NCBI RefSeq assembly: GCF_017352195.1
Contig: NZ_CP071445.1
Location: forward strand, 558,001-622,000
Reading direction: 5' to 3'
From: Sedimentibacter sp. zth1
GTDB lineage: Bacteria; Bacillota; Clostridia; Tissierellales; Sedimentibacteraceae
DNA: 64,000 nt
Positions 8,733-17,598 of this stretch are shown one piece after another. Each line of letters begins with the position of its first letter. Within the stretch, counting starts at the first letter, position 1. Both the position numbers and the translations under genes were made by a program. The notes below the pieces were generated by a model, which was not told the origin of the DNA, made no database searches, and saw only the letters and a list, made by a program, of their open reading frames with translations.

Positions 8733-9086
8733 ATGAATTATTTAATGAGTTTTATAGTAGGGGGGTTAATATGTGTTATAGGTCAATTAATTATGGATTT
8801 AAAAAAAGCGAACCCTGCCTACATACTAGTATCATTTGTAGTATCAGGAGTAGTACTTGGATATCTAGGAATATATGATAAAATAATTGAATTTGGATAT
8901 TCAGGTGCAACTGTAACATTACCTGGCTTTGGGTACACACTCGCTAAGGGTGCTGTAGAGGAAACTGCTAAAACTGGTTTTTTAGGAGTATTAAGTGGAG
9001 GTATATCAGCTACTGCATCTGGAGTAGGTGCATCCTTAGTATTTGGATATATTGTTTCATTGATATTCACAGCAAAATCTAAATAA
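8733..9086 (+). CDS. spoVAE: Stage V sporulation protein AE
   Basis: A membrane protein of 117 residues with three to four membrane segments, related to SpoVAC by its fold and its YSGATVTLPGFGYTLAKG loop. It is the third SpoVA component needed for DPA uptake in clostridia. AGAGGT precedes the ATG, and the gene ends at a bidirectional terminator facing the convergent PBP gene. Confidence 0.93.
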   Translation: MNYLMSFIVGGLICVIGQLIMDLKKANPAYILVSFVVSGVVLGYLGIYDKIIEFGYSGATVTLPGFGYTLAKGAVEETAKTGFLGVLSGGISATASGVGASLVFGYIVSLIFTAKSK

Positions 9087-9087
9087 C

Positions 9088-9122
9088 AAAAAACAGCTTA
9101 TCTTTTAGATAAGCTGTTTTTT
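9088..9122. terminator. Bidirectional terminator between spoVAE and the PBP gene
   Basis: A perfect 16-bp stem (9088-9103 with 9107-9122) starting with AAAAAA and ending with TTTTTT, loop of 3 bases. It can terminate both the plus-strand spoVA transcript and the minus-strand PBP transcript. Confidence 0.9.
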
Positions 9123-9124
9123 GT

Positions 9125-12100
9125 TTAATCATTAGTTATTATATCTATGTTGCTATCATCACCTGGTTCTTCTTCTTCTCCAGAATTATCATCACCATTG
9201 TTGTTTCCATTACCATTTCCATTACCGTTGTTGTCATCGTTATCGTTTCCATTATTATTATCTTGATTCTCATCATCAGGATTTTCAGGAGTCTCAACAT
9301 CTCCATCTTCGTCATCGTTTTCATCACCATCTGATTTGTCTTCGTCATCTTTTATTGAATCATACCAAGTATTATAATTATGAACATTACATGGGTATAT
9401 TGGTTCTTGATATTGAAAATCTTCTGTAAACATCGTTCTATATTCAAGTTGATCAACTGGTATACCATATATGCTTAATATTTCAATTGTTTGTTTAGTA
9501 TTGTTGTTATCATTATTATTAATATTTGTAATCTTAAGGGTTACAAGACCAGGATAAGTATCTAGTATATCTTGTTCTGTAGAACCATTTCTAATATCTT
9601 GTTTTATTTGAAGATACAATTTGTTTGCTTCCAATAATTTTTCATAAGTAGCATTTTTAACATCGGGATATAATGATGGATTATATAAAACCTCTCTTGT
9701 TATAAATACCTTATCTATAATTGATGATTCAGGACAGAACTGATTTGGTAGCAAATTTGAATCTTTACAAACTTTTCTTGAAACGTGTGTTTTACAAGTT
9801 TCTTTTGGTTCTGTTCCTTTAACAAAATACTCAGTTACAATTTGACTTCCTCTTGGATCTTGAGAGCAAAGTTCAGTAGGTATTTTGCCAGATTGCTTAC
9901 AAACTTGTACTTGAACAACTCCATCGGGAACTTCAAATTTAGCTGGTTGTTTATCTGAATGTATTGTCGTCATAATAGCTCCTAATAATCTAGCTGTCGT
10001 CGTACTGCTTTGAGATAACTTCATCGATGCATTATCATTACCTACCCAAACAGATGCTGTATAATATGGTGAAAATCCAATACACCATAAATCACCATTG
10101 TTTTGAGTAGTACCAGTTTTAGCAGCCATATCAATGCCTAATGCTTTTAATGAAGCAGCTGATGATAAACCATTTGTTACTGTTGTACGTAACATATCTT
10201 CTACAATAAATGCTACTTCTGGGGCTACTGCAACATTTGTTTTTGGAGTATTATCTATTATTATTTTTCCTTTGCTATCTATGACTTTAGTGTAACTAAT
10301 TGGTTCCGTATATACACCACCATTTGCGATAGTTCCGTAAGCTGCAGCCATTTTTAATGGCGAAAAACCTTTTGTTAATCCTCCTAATGCTAATGAAGAA
10401 GGGTTAATGTCATTGTATGCTCGATTTTCTTCTGGTGTAACAAAAGTATCATTTTCAGGATTTTCTTTATCAATTAAACCTAACTTGGATAAATAATCGA
10501 TACATGTTTCTGCTCCAAGAGTATTATACATATATACAGCGTTGGTATTGATAGATTGCTCAAGTGAGTAACGAATTGTTGTTAATCCTGAGTATTTAAA
10601 AGGTTTTGAATTATAATATTCAAACCAGTTTTTAGGCCATCTTTGACCTTTTTCATTGTACATAGGAATATCATCAATTATTGATGATGATGTATATCCA
10701 TGGTCTATAGCTGATAAATAAACACAAATTGGTTTAATTGTAGAACCTGGTTGTCTTGCTGAATCTACGGCTCTATTAAATGTATTACTACCAACGATAT
10801 TTCTACCACCAATCAATGCTTTTATTTGACCAGTTCTATGATCAAGTATTACTGTAGCTGATTGCGGCTGAACTATACCTCTTTCTTCATAAGTGTAATA
10901 ATTGTTATTTATATATATAACATTATCTGCATCTATACTAAAGAAATCAGGTGATTTGTCTAAAAACTCTTTAAATATTTTAACTGTTCCTTTAGTTCCT
11001 TTTTTATCAACAATTTCATAATTATTTCCTATATTTAATCCAGATACATTGTGTGTTACTAATTGATTTTTTTCATCAACTGTATAACAGTTCACAATGT
11101 CTAAAGTTGAAGTATAAATATTTAATTTTTTTGAAGTAATTATTAAATTTCCATCTTCATCATTAGTATATTCACTAGGAAGTAGGTATACAGTATTTGA
11201 GTCATCCATTAAATTGTTATGTTCAAAATATAATACATGACCTGTGTCATTTAATACGTTGTTATATTTGTCTAGTGTTCCTACTCCAGTATTTCCTACC
11301 CATCTAAAACCTCTCCAATCTTGTAATAATGGTTTGCTTTCAGGAGGTGTTTTTCCTAGAAGGATTTCTCCAAAGTTTTCATACGTTTTTTCAATAGTTT
11401 TTTGCATTTCTACATCCATAGTGGTGTAAATACTTAAGCCACCTTTGTATAAATAGCTTTGTGCTTCTTCATATGTTAATTTATGAACACGCATAAGGTC
11501 TGCAATAACCTGTTTTTTTACATAGTCAGTAAAATTGTTTGCAGTAATTCCTTCAATTTTCTTTTGTCCTGGTTTTAAAGTAGTTCTTATGTCCTCGTTT
11601 ATTGCTTCATCATATTCCTCTTGAGTTAATTTTCCTGAATTAAGCATTTCTTTAAGAACTATCTTTTGTCTTTTTAAACCAGTTTCATTGAATACACAAG
11701 CATATTGTATAGAGTCAATATAAACATATCCTACAATATCTTCTTCAGCTATACCCTCCAGATTATATAATGATACTCTATTGAAAGGTGCATACTTAGT
11801 TGGACTTTTTGGAATTGCTGCCAAAGATGCGCTTTCAGCAATTGTTAAATCTTCAACATTTTTAGAAAAATAAGCATATGCAGCAGCTTCCACTCCATAA
11901 GTACTTTGACCAAGTGATATTGTATTCAAATAGTTTTCAAGTATTTGACTTTTTGTAAGTTTTCTTTCCATTTGAATAGCGAGATACGCTTCTTTTATTT
12001 TCCTTTCTAAAGCTTTATCGCCAGTTAGGTATAAATTTTTAACTAGCTGTTGTGTTATTGTACTTGCACCTTGACCAGTTAAATTTCCACTCTTAAAGTT

Positions 12101-12514
12101 GCTTAATAATGCACCAAAGATACGTTTTATATCTATACCAAAGTGAGTTTCAAATCTTTTGTCCTCAATTGAAACAAAAGCATCTTGTAAATGTTTAGGC
12201 ATTTTCTCTATCTTAACTATATCACGATTTTCATTCGCATCATGTATTTGCTCAACAAGATTACCATTTTGATCTAAAATAACTGAACTTTGAGGTAATG
12301 TACCAAGTATATTTGTTGGATCAATTTTTGGAGCATCTCCAATTACTTTAATTACCATTACACCTACTACTATGGCAGTTATAATAATTGCTGCAAGTAA
12401 CATTAAAAGTAATACTCGCCATATTTTAATTTTCTTTTTTTTCTTTTTAGGTTTTTTGTTTTTGGGGTCTTTACCTTGATTGTTTTTTATATTTTTATTA
12501 TTATTTGTCGACAT
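9125..12514 (-). CDS. Class A penicillin-binding protein (PBP1A type), long form
   Basis: A bifunctional cell-wall synthase of 1129 residues. Order: Lys/Asn-rich cytoplasmic tail (1-32), one membrane anchor (about 33-56), a GT51 glycosyltransferase domain with catalytic Glu117 in SIEDKRF and GASTITQQLVKNL, a linker or OB-like insertion (about 380-540), and a transpeptidase domain with the active-site Ser591 in STIK, a SIN motif near 656 and KTG at 799-801. It polymerises lipid II and cross-links peptidoglycan outside the membrane. The last 70 or so residues are a low-complexity Asp/Asn/Gly/Glu tail, making it longer than usual. GGAGGT lies 7 bases upstream of its ATG. Confidence 0.93.
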   Translation of the reverse strand: MSTNNNKNIKNNQGKDPKNKKPKKKKKKIKIWRVLLLMLLAAIIITAIVVGVMVIKVIGDAPKIDPTNILGTLPQSSVILDQNGNLVEQIHDANENRDIVKIEKMPKHLQDAFVSIEDKRFETHFGIDIKRIFGALLSNFKSGNLTGQGASTITQQLVKNLYLTGDKALERKIKEAYLAIQMERKLTKSQILENYLNTISLGQSTYGVEAAAYAYFSKNVEDLTIAESASLAAIPKSPTKYAPFNRVSLYNLEGIAEEDIVGYVYIDSIQYACVFNETGLKRQKIVLKEMLNSGKLTQEEYDEAINEDIRTTLKPGQKKIEGITANNFTDYVKKQVIADLMRVHKLTYEEAQSYLYKGGLSIYTTMDVEMQKTIEKTYENFGEILLGKTPPESKPLLQDWRGFRWVGNTGVGTLDKYNNVLNDTGHVLYFEHNNLMDDSNTVYLLPSEYTNDEDGNLIITSKKLNIYTSTLDIVNCYTVDEKNQLVTHNVSGLNIGNNYEIVDKKGTKGTVKIFKEFLDKSPDFFSIDADNVIYINNNYYTYEERGIVQPQSATVILDHRTGQIKALIGGRNIVGSNTFNRAVDSARQPGSTIKPICVYLSAIDHGYTSSSIIDDIPMYNEKGQRWPKNWFEYYNSKPFKYSGLTTIRYSLEQSINTNAVYMYNTLGAETCIDYLSKLGLIDKENPENDTFVTPEENRAYNDINPSSLALGGLTKGFSPLKMAAAYGTIANGGVYTEPISYTKVIDSKGKIIIDNTPKTNVAVAPEVAFIVEDMLRTTVTNGLSSAASLKALGIDMAAKTGTTQNNGDLWCIGFSPYYTASVWVGNDNASMKLSQSSTTTARLLGAIMTTIHSDKQPAKFEVPDGVVQVQVCKQSGKIPTELCSQDPRGSQIVTEYFVKGTEPKETCKTHVSRKVCKDSNLLPNQFCPESSIIDKVFITREVLYNPSLYPDVKNATYEKLLEANKLYLQIKQDIRNGSTEQDILDTYPGLVTLKITNINNNDNNNTKQTIEILSIYGIPVDQLEYRTMFTEDFQYQEPIYPCNVHNYNTWYDSIKDDEDKSDGDENDDEDGDVETPENPDDENQDNNNGNDNDDNNGNGNGNGNNNGDDNSGEEEEPGDDSNIDIITND

Positions 12515-12543
12515 TATAACCTCCGTATAATAAAATCTATGAC

Positions 12544-12572
12544 ATTATAACATAATGTAATGAATTATGCAA
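12544..12572 (-). promoter_or_regulatory. Promoter of the PBP gene
   Basis: Read on the minus strand: TTGCAT (12572-12567), 17-bp spacer, TATAAT (12549-12544). It stands about 30 bases before the PBP start and is divergent from yunB. Confidence 0.7.
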
Positions 12573-12627
12573 TATAAGCAATTCTTAACAACTTTAAGCA
12601 TATAATATAATATAGGGGGATAGTAAA

Positions 12628-13194
12628 TTGAAAAAGTTGAAAAAGTTAAAAAAGTCTCATATTAAAATATTATTATTTACATTATTGGTTATATTTATAC
12701 TTGTTTATTACATTATTGAAGTTCGAATAAAACCGGTTTTAGCTTCGATATGTGAGGTAAGGGCTAGAATTATTGCAACACAAGCAATAAACAATGCGAT
12801 AAAAACTGAATTGCAAAAAGATGATCTGAAGGAACAGCTAATTGTATCTACATATGATAATGAAGGAAAAATAAATATGATAAGTACTAATGCTAATATT
12901 ATGAATATACTTTCAGCAAATATAACAGCCAATGTTCAAGGAGCTTTAAAAGGGCTTACCAAACAACCATTTAGTATAAATTTAGGGTATGTTTTAAATA
13001 ACTGGTTATTGCCAGACCTAGGACCTGAATTAGAGTACAATATTATTCCTCAAGGTAGTGTGTTAGTAGATTTTATAACGGAATTTGAGGAGTCAGGTAT
13101 AAATCAAACAAGATATAAAATTTTTATTACTGTAACAGTGGAAATAAGAGTTATTAGTCCAGCTGTAACTAATGACACATACACAGTAAGCTAA
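12628..13194 (+). CDS. yunB: Sporulation protein YunB, N-terminal part (gene interrupted)
   Basis: A frame of 188 codons from TTG 12628, with GGGGGA 8-9 bases upstream. The N-terminus is basic, followed by a membrane anchor (about 12-30), then IKPVLASICEVRARIIATQAINNAI, LLPDLGPELEY and ITVTVEIRVISP, all matching YunB, a mother-cell sporulation protein of unknown biochemical role. The frame stops abruptly after VTNDTYTVS; the family normally continues with a conserved beta segment ending near GDVP. That segment lies at 24698-24790. Codons after 13175 come from the inserted element. As it stands the protein is truncated; excision would restore about 213 residues. Confidence 0.88.
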   Translation: MKKLKKLKKSHIKILLFTLLVIFILVYYIIEVRIKPVLASICEVRARIIATQAINNAIKTELQKDDLKEQLIVSTYDNEGKINMISTNANIMNILSANITANVQGALKGLTKQPFSINLGYVLNNWLLPDLGPELEYNIIPQGSVLVDFITEFEESGINQTRYKIFITVTVEIRVISPAVTNDTYTVS

Positions 13195-13195
13195 A
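13150..13195. other. attL: left junction of the yunB-intervening element
   Basis: The 10-bp core TAACTAATGA (13166-13175) recurs exactly at 24687-24696. The left arm is yunB DNA and includes GTTATTAGT (13150-13158). The right arm is element DNA and includes AGTAAGCT (13185-13192). Joining to attR at the core keeps the reading frame (codon GA|C becomes GA|T, Asp in both). Confidence 0.8.
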
Positions 13196-13393
13196 TAGAT
13201 AGTTAAGTTGCTCATCAAATTATGAGAGCTTTTATTGTTTTGTAAAAATAATTGAAGAAAACGTCGAAATATTTTCCAATAATGTTATGTAATAGTTAAA
13301 ATTTTATGATAATATTAAGGTAGTGTAAATTGAGCTATAGAAAAACGGTTGAAAGTATTAAGCAAAAAATATATAAATAATGAGGTATTAAAC

Positions 13394-14227
13394 ATGAATA
13401 ACTTAATTGAAATCAGTCATATATCTAAAAGTTATAAAAAAACATGTATATTAAAAGATATCAATTTATCAGTTCCTAAGGGAGAGACAATAACCTTAAC
13501 AGGTCATAATGGGTGTGGAAAAAGTACTTTATTAAAAATAATTTGTGGATTGGCATCAATACAAGGTGGAAAAATAACTTATAGTCATAAATTGAAATTT
13601 AATTACGTTCCTGAAAAATTCCCCAAATTATCAATTACTCCTAAACAATATATTACTAAAATTGGGTTAATTGAGGGGCTGAGCAATAAAGAAGTTATTA
13701 AAAAAAGTGATTACTTTTTTAATGCTTTTCATATGGAGCAAATGATTGCAACTCCTATTATGTTTTTATCAAAAGGAACAATGCAAAAGTTAAATGTAAT
13801 TCAAGCCATGCTTGTTAAGCCAGACGTATTACTTTTAGATGAACCGTTGTCAGGTCAAGACTTTGCTTCGCAAAAGCTTTTTATTAATATGTTAAAAGAA
13901 CTGAATAAACAGGGTGTATCTATTGTTATGTCTTGTCATGAAAAGTTTCTAATAAATTTAATCTCTGATATATCATATGAAATAGTTAATGGTACATTGA
14001 AAAGACTTGATATTATGAAAAATAATGAAGAATACGATATATTACTATTTAAAAATGAAAATAATAATTTATATAACATTGATTCCATAATTAAGTTTAC
14101 TGCTAAGGTTGATGTAATTGAAAATAATATTATTATTTATTTAAAAAAGGAATATAGTAATGATGTTATAAAACAAATGATGCAATTAGGCTTCAATCTA
14201 AGGAGGATGAATTTTGAAAATATATAG
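13394..14227 (+). CDS. ABC transporter ATP-binding protein
   Basis: A nucleotide-binding subunit of 277 residues. Walker A is GHNGCGKST (residues 37-45), the signature is the divergent LSKGTMQKL in place of LSGGQ, Walker B is VLLLDEPLSGQD and the H-loop is SCHE. The ATG at 13394 is preferred because TGAGGT sits 7 bases upstream and MNNLIEISHISKSYKK is a normal NBD start; an in-frame TTG at 13349 has no ribosome site. It overlaps the permease gene by 14 bases, so together they form a two-gene exporter of the drug or lantibiotic-immunity kind. The substrate is unknown. First gene of the inserted element. Confidence 0.9.
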   Translation: MNNLIEISHISKSYKKTCILKDINLSVPKGETITLTGHNGCGKSTLLKIICGLASIQGGKITYSHKLKFNYVPEKFPKLSITPKQYITKIGLIEGLSNKEVIKKSDYFFNAFHMEQMIATPIMFLSKGTMQKLNVIQAMLVKPDVLLLDEPLSGQDFASQKLFINMLKELNKQGVSIVMSCHEKFLINLISDISYEIVNGTLKRLDIMKNNEEYDILLFKNENNNLYNIDSIIKFTAKVDVIENNIIIYLKKEYSNDVIKQMMQLGFNLRRMNFENI

Positions 14228-14942
14228 ACATTTATTATCATATTTTCGCATTAATTATTTTAAAACTAATAAGATGATTATACCTGTTGTTACGTGGATA
14301 ATTTTTTTAATTAGTTATTACTCAAATATTGGACAAACATGGATTGAAAGTGTTGTATTTTCAAGCATTTTTCTATTTGTAATTTCTGCTTGGATAGCGT
14401 ATGTATACATGGATGGTATTAATATAATAGACGAGCAATTACTAATGTTAAAAGTTAAAAACTTTAATGTATACTATAATAGTAAAATAATTTTTGTATA
14501 TTTAATAGGCTTTTGTTTGGGCTTGATGGGAATTGTTCTACCAATTATGTTAAATTATATACGTAAGTTTGCTTTATTTGGTGAGATAATAGATATTAAA
14601 AGCATATTTGGTGCATTGATATTTTATTTTATTATCAGTATATTAGCTGGAACTTTAGGAATGTTTTTTCAGCCACGGTATTTTAAAAATAGGAAAATAT
14701 CAGTTACATTAACTGTGCTAATTACAATTATGACTATTGTTAAAAGCAGTATAATTAGAAAATATAAATTATCAAAATATATATTATGGATTCTCCCTCC
14801 TTTTTCAAATATTATTCAATGTTTTGATTCTAAACATATTTTTAATTTTTTAGGTTTAGGTATAGCCTTATGCTATTCATTTATCTACAGTTTTATTATG
14901 TTGATGGTTAGCAGATATTTGTTAAAGAAAACCCTTTTTTAG
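14214..14942 (+). CDS. ABC transporter permease-like membrane protein
   Basis: A protein of 242 residues with about six membrane segments and no enzymatic motif. The TTG start at 14214 follows AGGAGG (14201-14206) by 7 bases, inside the end of the ATPase gene, which implies translational coupling. Partnership with the upstream ATPase makes it the membrane half of an ABC-2-like exporter. No close family is recognisable by eye. Confidence 0.75.
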   Translation: MKIYRHLLSYFRINYFKTNKMIIPVVTWIIFLISYYSNIGQTWIESVVFSSIFLFVISAWIAYVYMDGINIIDEQLLMLKVKNFNVYYNSKIIFVYLIGFCLGLMGIVLPIMLNYIRKFALFGEIIDIKSIFGALIFYFIISILAGTLGMFFQPRYFKNRKISVTLTVLITIMTIVKSSIIRKYKLSKYILWILPPFSNIIQCFDSKHIFNFLGLGIALCYSFIYSFIMLMVSRYLLKKTLF

Positions 14943-15047
14943 AAATTTATCTATTTAAAGAGTTGTTACTGTTTTATAGAATTATTAATGCAGTTGGATA
15001 TACAAATTAATGATTTAATATAGAATAAAAAAGCTAGAGGTGAGAAA

Positions 15048-15323
15048 ATGGACGAGGAAAAAATAACACAAGTATTTTCAAAGAGACTTGGGAGAATTTA
15101 TGTTTTAGCAGCAATATTTATTCTAGTAATTGTTCCTATAACATTGTTTCTAACATGTTTCAAATTATTTCATTTCGTTAAAATACTTATGATAATTGTC
15201 TATCCCATAATAATGATATGTATAATTTATAATTTTAGATGCCCAAAGTGTGGTTTGCCCCCTGGTAGTTTTGTACATTTAAATAAAACATGCGATAAAT
15301 GTGGAGCTAAATTGATTAAGTAA
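15048..15323 (+). CDS. Small membrane protein with C-terminal zinc ribbon
   Basis: A protein of 91 residues: a short cytoplasmic N-terminus, two membrane segments (about 17-40 and 45-64), then a zinc-ribbon-like tail with CPKC and CDKC knuckles separated by about 17 residues. GAGGTG precedes the ATG. Such short transmembrane-plus-zinc-ribbon proteins are of unknown function. It lies within the element, downstream of the ABC pair. Confidence 0.7.
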   Translation: MDEEKITQVFSKRLGRIYVLAAIFILVIVPITLFLTCFKLFHFVKILMIIVYPIIMICIIYNFRCPKCGLPPGSFVHLNKTCDKCGAKLIK

Positions 15324-15343
15324 TTAGTTAGGAGATTAATAAA

Positions 15344-15955
15344 GTGGTAAAAAATATTTTAATAGTTATAGCTATACTTGTCATTGCGTTACAAAGTGTT
15401 TTTATATTTAATCAGTTTAAAAGAATAGAAAGCTATGAACATTATGTTAGTATAGGGAATTCTATTATATTAATGGATACAGTTGAAAAAATAATTAGTA
15501 TTCAAAACATATTAGATGAAGCTTTATCTAATAATAAAATTGATTTAAAAGTTTTAGATGATATGTTGTTAGATTATAAAAAAATTGACAAAGATAGTAC
15601 AATAGTTGAGTTTCTATATAAAGCAGGTAATAGAAAAAAAAATAATACATATTATGAAATAGTGGATATGTATAATATGTATGAAGATTTTATATTATAC
15701 ACTAAAAGAAATATAGAAAAAAACAAAGAATTAAAAAGTACAAAAAGTTTTAATGAAATTTGCAGAAACAACAAAATTTTTATAGATATTATGGTTGAAA
15801 TGGAAATAGTTGAATTTAGAGAAAACAAGTATATTACAACTAATAAATTTGTAGTATCAGAGCTAGTTAAAGATGATGCATATGTATTTAATTTATTTTA
15901 CAAATATTTAAAACAATTAAGCGATGAACATTTAGAAAAAGTGAGGAACAATTAG
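15344..15955 (+). CDS. Hypothetical membrane-anchored protein
   Basis: A protein of 203 residues starting at GTG 15344 behind AGGAG. A single N-terminal membrane anchor (about 4-21) is followed by a Lys/Glu/Asn-rich, mostly helical extracellular region. I recognise no family. It lies 20 bases after the zinc-ribbon gene and is probably in the same transcript. Confidence 0.6.
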   Translation: MVKNILIVIAILVIALQSVFIFNQFKRIESYEHYVSIGNSIILMDTVEKIISIQNILDEALSNNKIDLKVLDDMLLDYKKIDKDSTIVEFLYKAGNRKKNNTYYEIVDMYNMYEDFILYTKRNIEKNKELKSTKSFNEICRNNKIFIDIMVEMEIVEFRENKYITTNKFVVSELVKDDAYVFNLFYKYLKQLSDEHLEKVRNN

Positions 15956-16013
15956 AAAAATAATTAGAATAGTATAATTTTTATATAAGCAGGTAATAGA
16001 AATAGGTATTATT

Positions 16014-16409
16014 GTGAATAAAAAAAGCATATATAAATCAGTACTAGTTATTATGGGGTGTTTTTTAATGATAAAATTTATAACAGAATATGTAGTTGAT
16101 TATATTCCAGACAATATCATATGTAATATTATGTCAATTATTGTTGAGGTACTTTTCATTCCACTAATTATATTAATTATTAATAAATTATTCAGAAATA
16201 TTAAGAATAACAACAAAGCAAATCTAGCCTTTATTGCTATTTTTATAGTTAATTATATTTTCTTATTGATTATTTCTGAAATGTTTATTATTGATTTATT
16301 TCCATTTAGCGTAATTACTAATATAATTTCACTTTTCTTTGTTATTATAGTATTTCCAGTTATTGATACCATATTTGTAAAATTTATTTCTGATAGTATT
16401 AGACATTAA
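16014..16409 (+). CDS. Hypothetical four-helix membrane protein
   Basis: A protein of 131 residues, almost entirely hydrophobic, with about four membrane segments and short polar loops. The start is GTG 16014; the ribosome site is weak (an AGGT about 9 bases upstream), so the start is uncertain. No family recognised. Element cargo. Confidence 0.5.
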   Translation: MNKKSIYKSVLVIMGCFLMIKFITEYVVDYIPDNIICNIMSIIVEVLFIPLIILIINKLFRNIKNNNKANLAFIAIFIVNYIFLLIISEMFIIDLFPFSVITNIISLFFVIIVFPVIDTIFVKFISDSIRH

Positions 16410-16545
16410 TAATACGAGCTAATACATGACAGAAATCAGATAAGACTTAGGTAATATGACAGTTTAGTTATATCAAACAATGATACGTGGTGTCATATAA
16501 TATTATTGATGTAGTACAAATTATAAATATTTATAAGGGGGCAAT

Positions 16546-17121
16546 ATGAAATATAAAAAAATTATAATTCTAGCTATTTTCTTCAATATTCTTTTTTTAA
16601 TATTTAACGTATATTGTTTTAATAAAATGAAAATTACAACAATAGACGATGCACCTCTTGACTCAACAAGTAACCAAATAGAAAGTAATAATAACTATGA
16701 CATTGATCTTTTGAAATTGGCAGATTATTTTAATCTTGGTTATGATAAAGCAATGATAAGTAATGAGTTTAAAGTTATAAAGGATTGCATAGATCCTTTG
16801 TATCATTTTAAAGATAATAATGTATTTTCTATTTCTTATGGTCTGGAAGGAGCTTATAAGATAGATAATAACACTTCTGTTAAAATTACAATTATAAAGG
16901 ATGATACGTTAAATAATGGTAGCTATATATTTACAAATGCTGAAAAGTCCTTTGAATCATCAATGTATAAAATTAATAATACTTTTTTAATCTTTGATAT
17001 TTTTACAAATGCTGATCTAGATGATAATGAAATAACAAATACTATGATTAAAGTCGGTGATTTTAAACAAAAATTTTATAATTTATATAATAATTATTTT
17101 GATAGTCTTAAAATAAAATAA
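16546..17121 (+). CDS. Hypothetical signal-anchored protein (DUF4358-like)
   Basis: A protein of 191 residues with AGGGGG before the ATG. An N-terminal signal anchor (about 4-24) precedes an exported domain of about 150 residues. Its FKVIKDCIDPLYHF...SISYGLEG pattern and the late IMVKVGDFKQKFYN-type stretch loosely recall DUF4358-like exported proteins; this is a weak resemblance and no function follows. It is the last gene before a 477-base stretch without coding sequence. Confidence 0.5.
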   Translation: MKYKKIIILAIFFNILFLIFNVYCFNKMKITTIDDAPLDSTSNQIESNNNYDIDLLKLADYFNLGYDKAMISNEFKVIKDCIDPLYHFKDNNVFSISYGLEGAYKIDNNTSVKITIIKDDTLNNGSYIFTNAEKSFESSMYKINNTFLIFDIFTNADLDDNEITNTMIKVGDFKQKFYNLYNNYFDSLKIK

Positions 17122-17171
17122 TAATAATTTATATTGAATTATAAAATTATATTATAAGGTAAAGAGTTTTG

Positions 17172-17221
17172 ATACAAATCATTTATAATTTTTGATTAAT
17201 TAAACGGTTTGTATTCTTTTT
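17172..17221 (+). terminator. Terminator-like hairpin, copy 1 of a repeated stem
   Basis: A 14-bp stem (17172-17185 with 17201-17214) containing a G-U pair and one mismatch, followed by TCTTTTTTT. The stem sequence is nearly the same as the hairpin at 22998-23041. Confidence 0.6.
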
Positions 17222-17244
17222 TTGTATGCAAAATTAATACAAAA
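17218..17244. repeat. AT-rich palindrome, copy 1
   Basis: TTTTTGTAT and ATACAAAAA flank GCAAAATTA in a perfect 9-bp inverted repeat. A second copy with a T-to-C change that keeps G-U pairing lies at about 22776-22802. Confidence 0.6.
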
Positions 17245-17598
17245 AGTTAAGAGATTCGGTATTGTTATAGTAATTGCATTCTTAGTCATGTAAGAATTTA
17301 CATGGCTACAGCTTCAAAAAAGAATTTAAACTGATTTATTTTCAGAAAAATCAAACATAGTGTACCCCTCTTTTACAGGTAGTATGACAAGAGTATAAAT
17401 ATTTATTGAAAAATCATATTTTTTATTAGGCGTAGTATAAAAATACAATTCTAAGGAAATACGATAAATATGTTGCTAAAAGTAAAAATATGTAATATAG
17501 TATATAAAAAAGTAAAACAAGAAAATAATATGTATTAAGTAAAAATGTGTTGTATTCAAAAGAGAAAACGCATTAACTATATAGGAGAAGTTAATAAT

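Larger units (their letters stand above)
17122..17598. other. Non-coding stretch inside the element
   Basis: No convincing gene. It holds three hairpins: a terminator-like hairpin at 17172-17221, an overlapping palindrome at 17218-17244 repeated near the recombinase, and a 10-bp stem at 17284-17307 (AGTCATGTAA, loop GAAT) without a T tract. The lipoprotein ribosome site closes it. Confidence 0.6.

Noticed and set aside
9145-9348. Overlapping ORF in the PBP tail region
   Set aside because: It is an alternative reading of the repetitive Asp/Asn/Gly codons and has no ribosome site.
12573-12606. Sigma-E promoter upstream of yunB (CATATAAT at 12599-12606)
   Set aside because: The -10 fits, but no -35 element is found at the proper distance.
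12628-13194. yunB simply truncated by a point mutation
   Set aside because: The missing C-terminal segment is present in frame at 24698-24790 with the same 10-bp junction, so insertion explains the data better.
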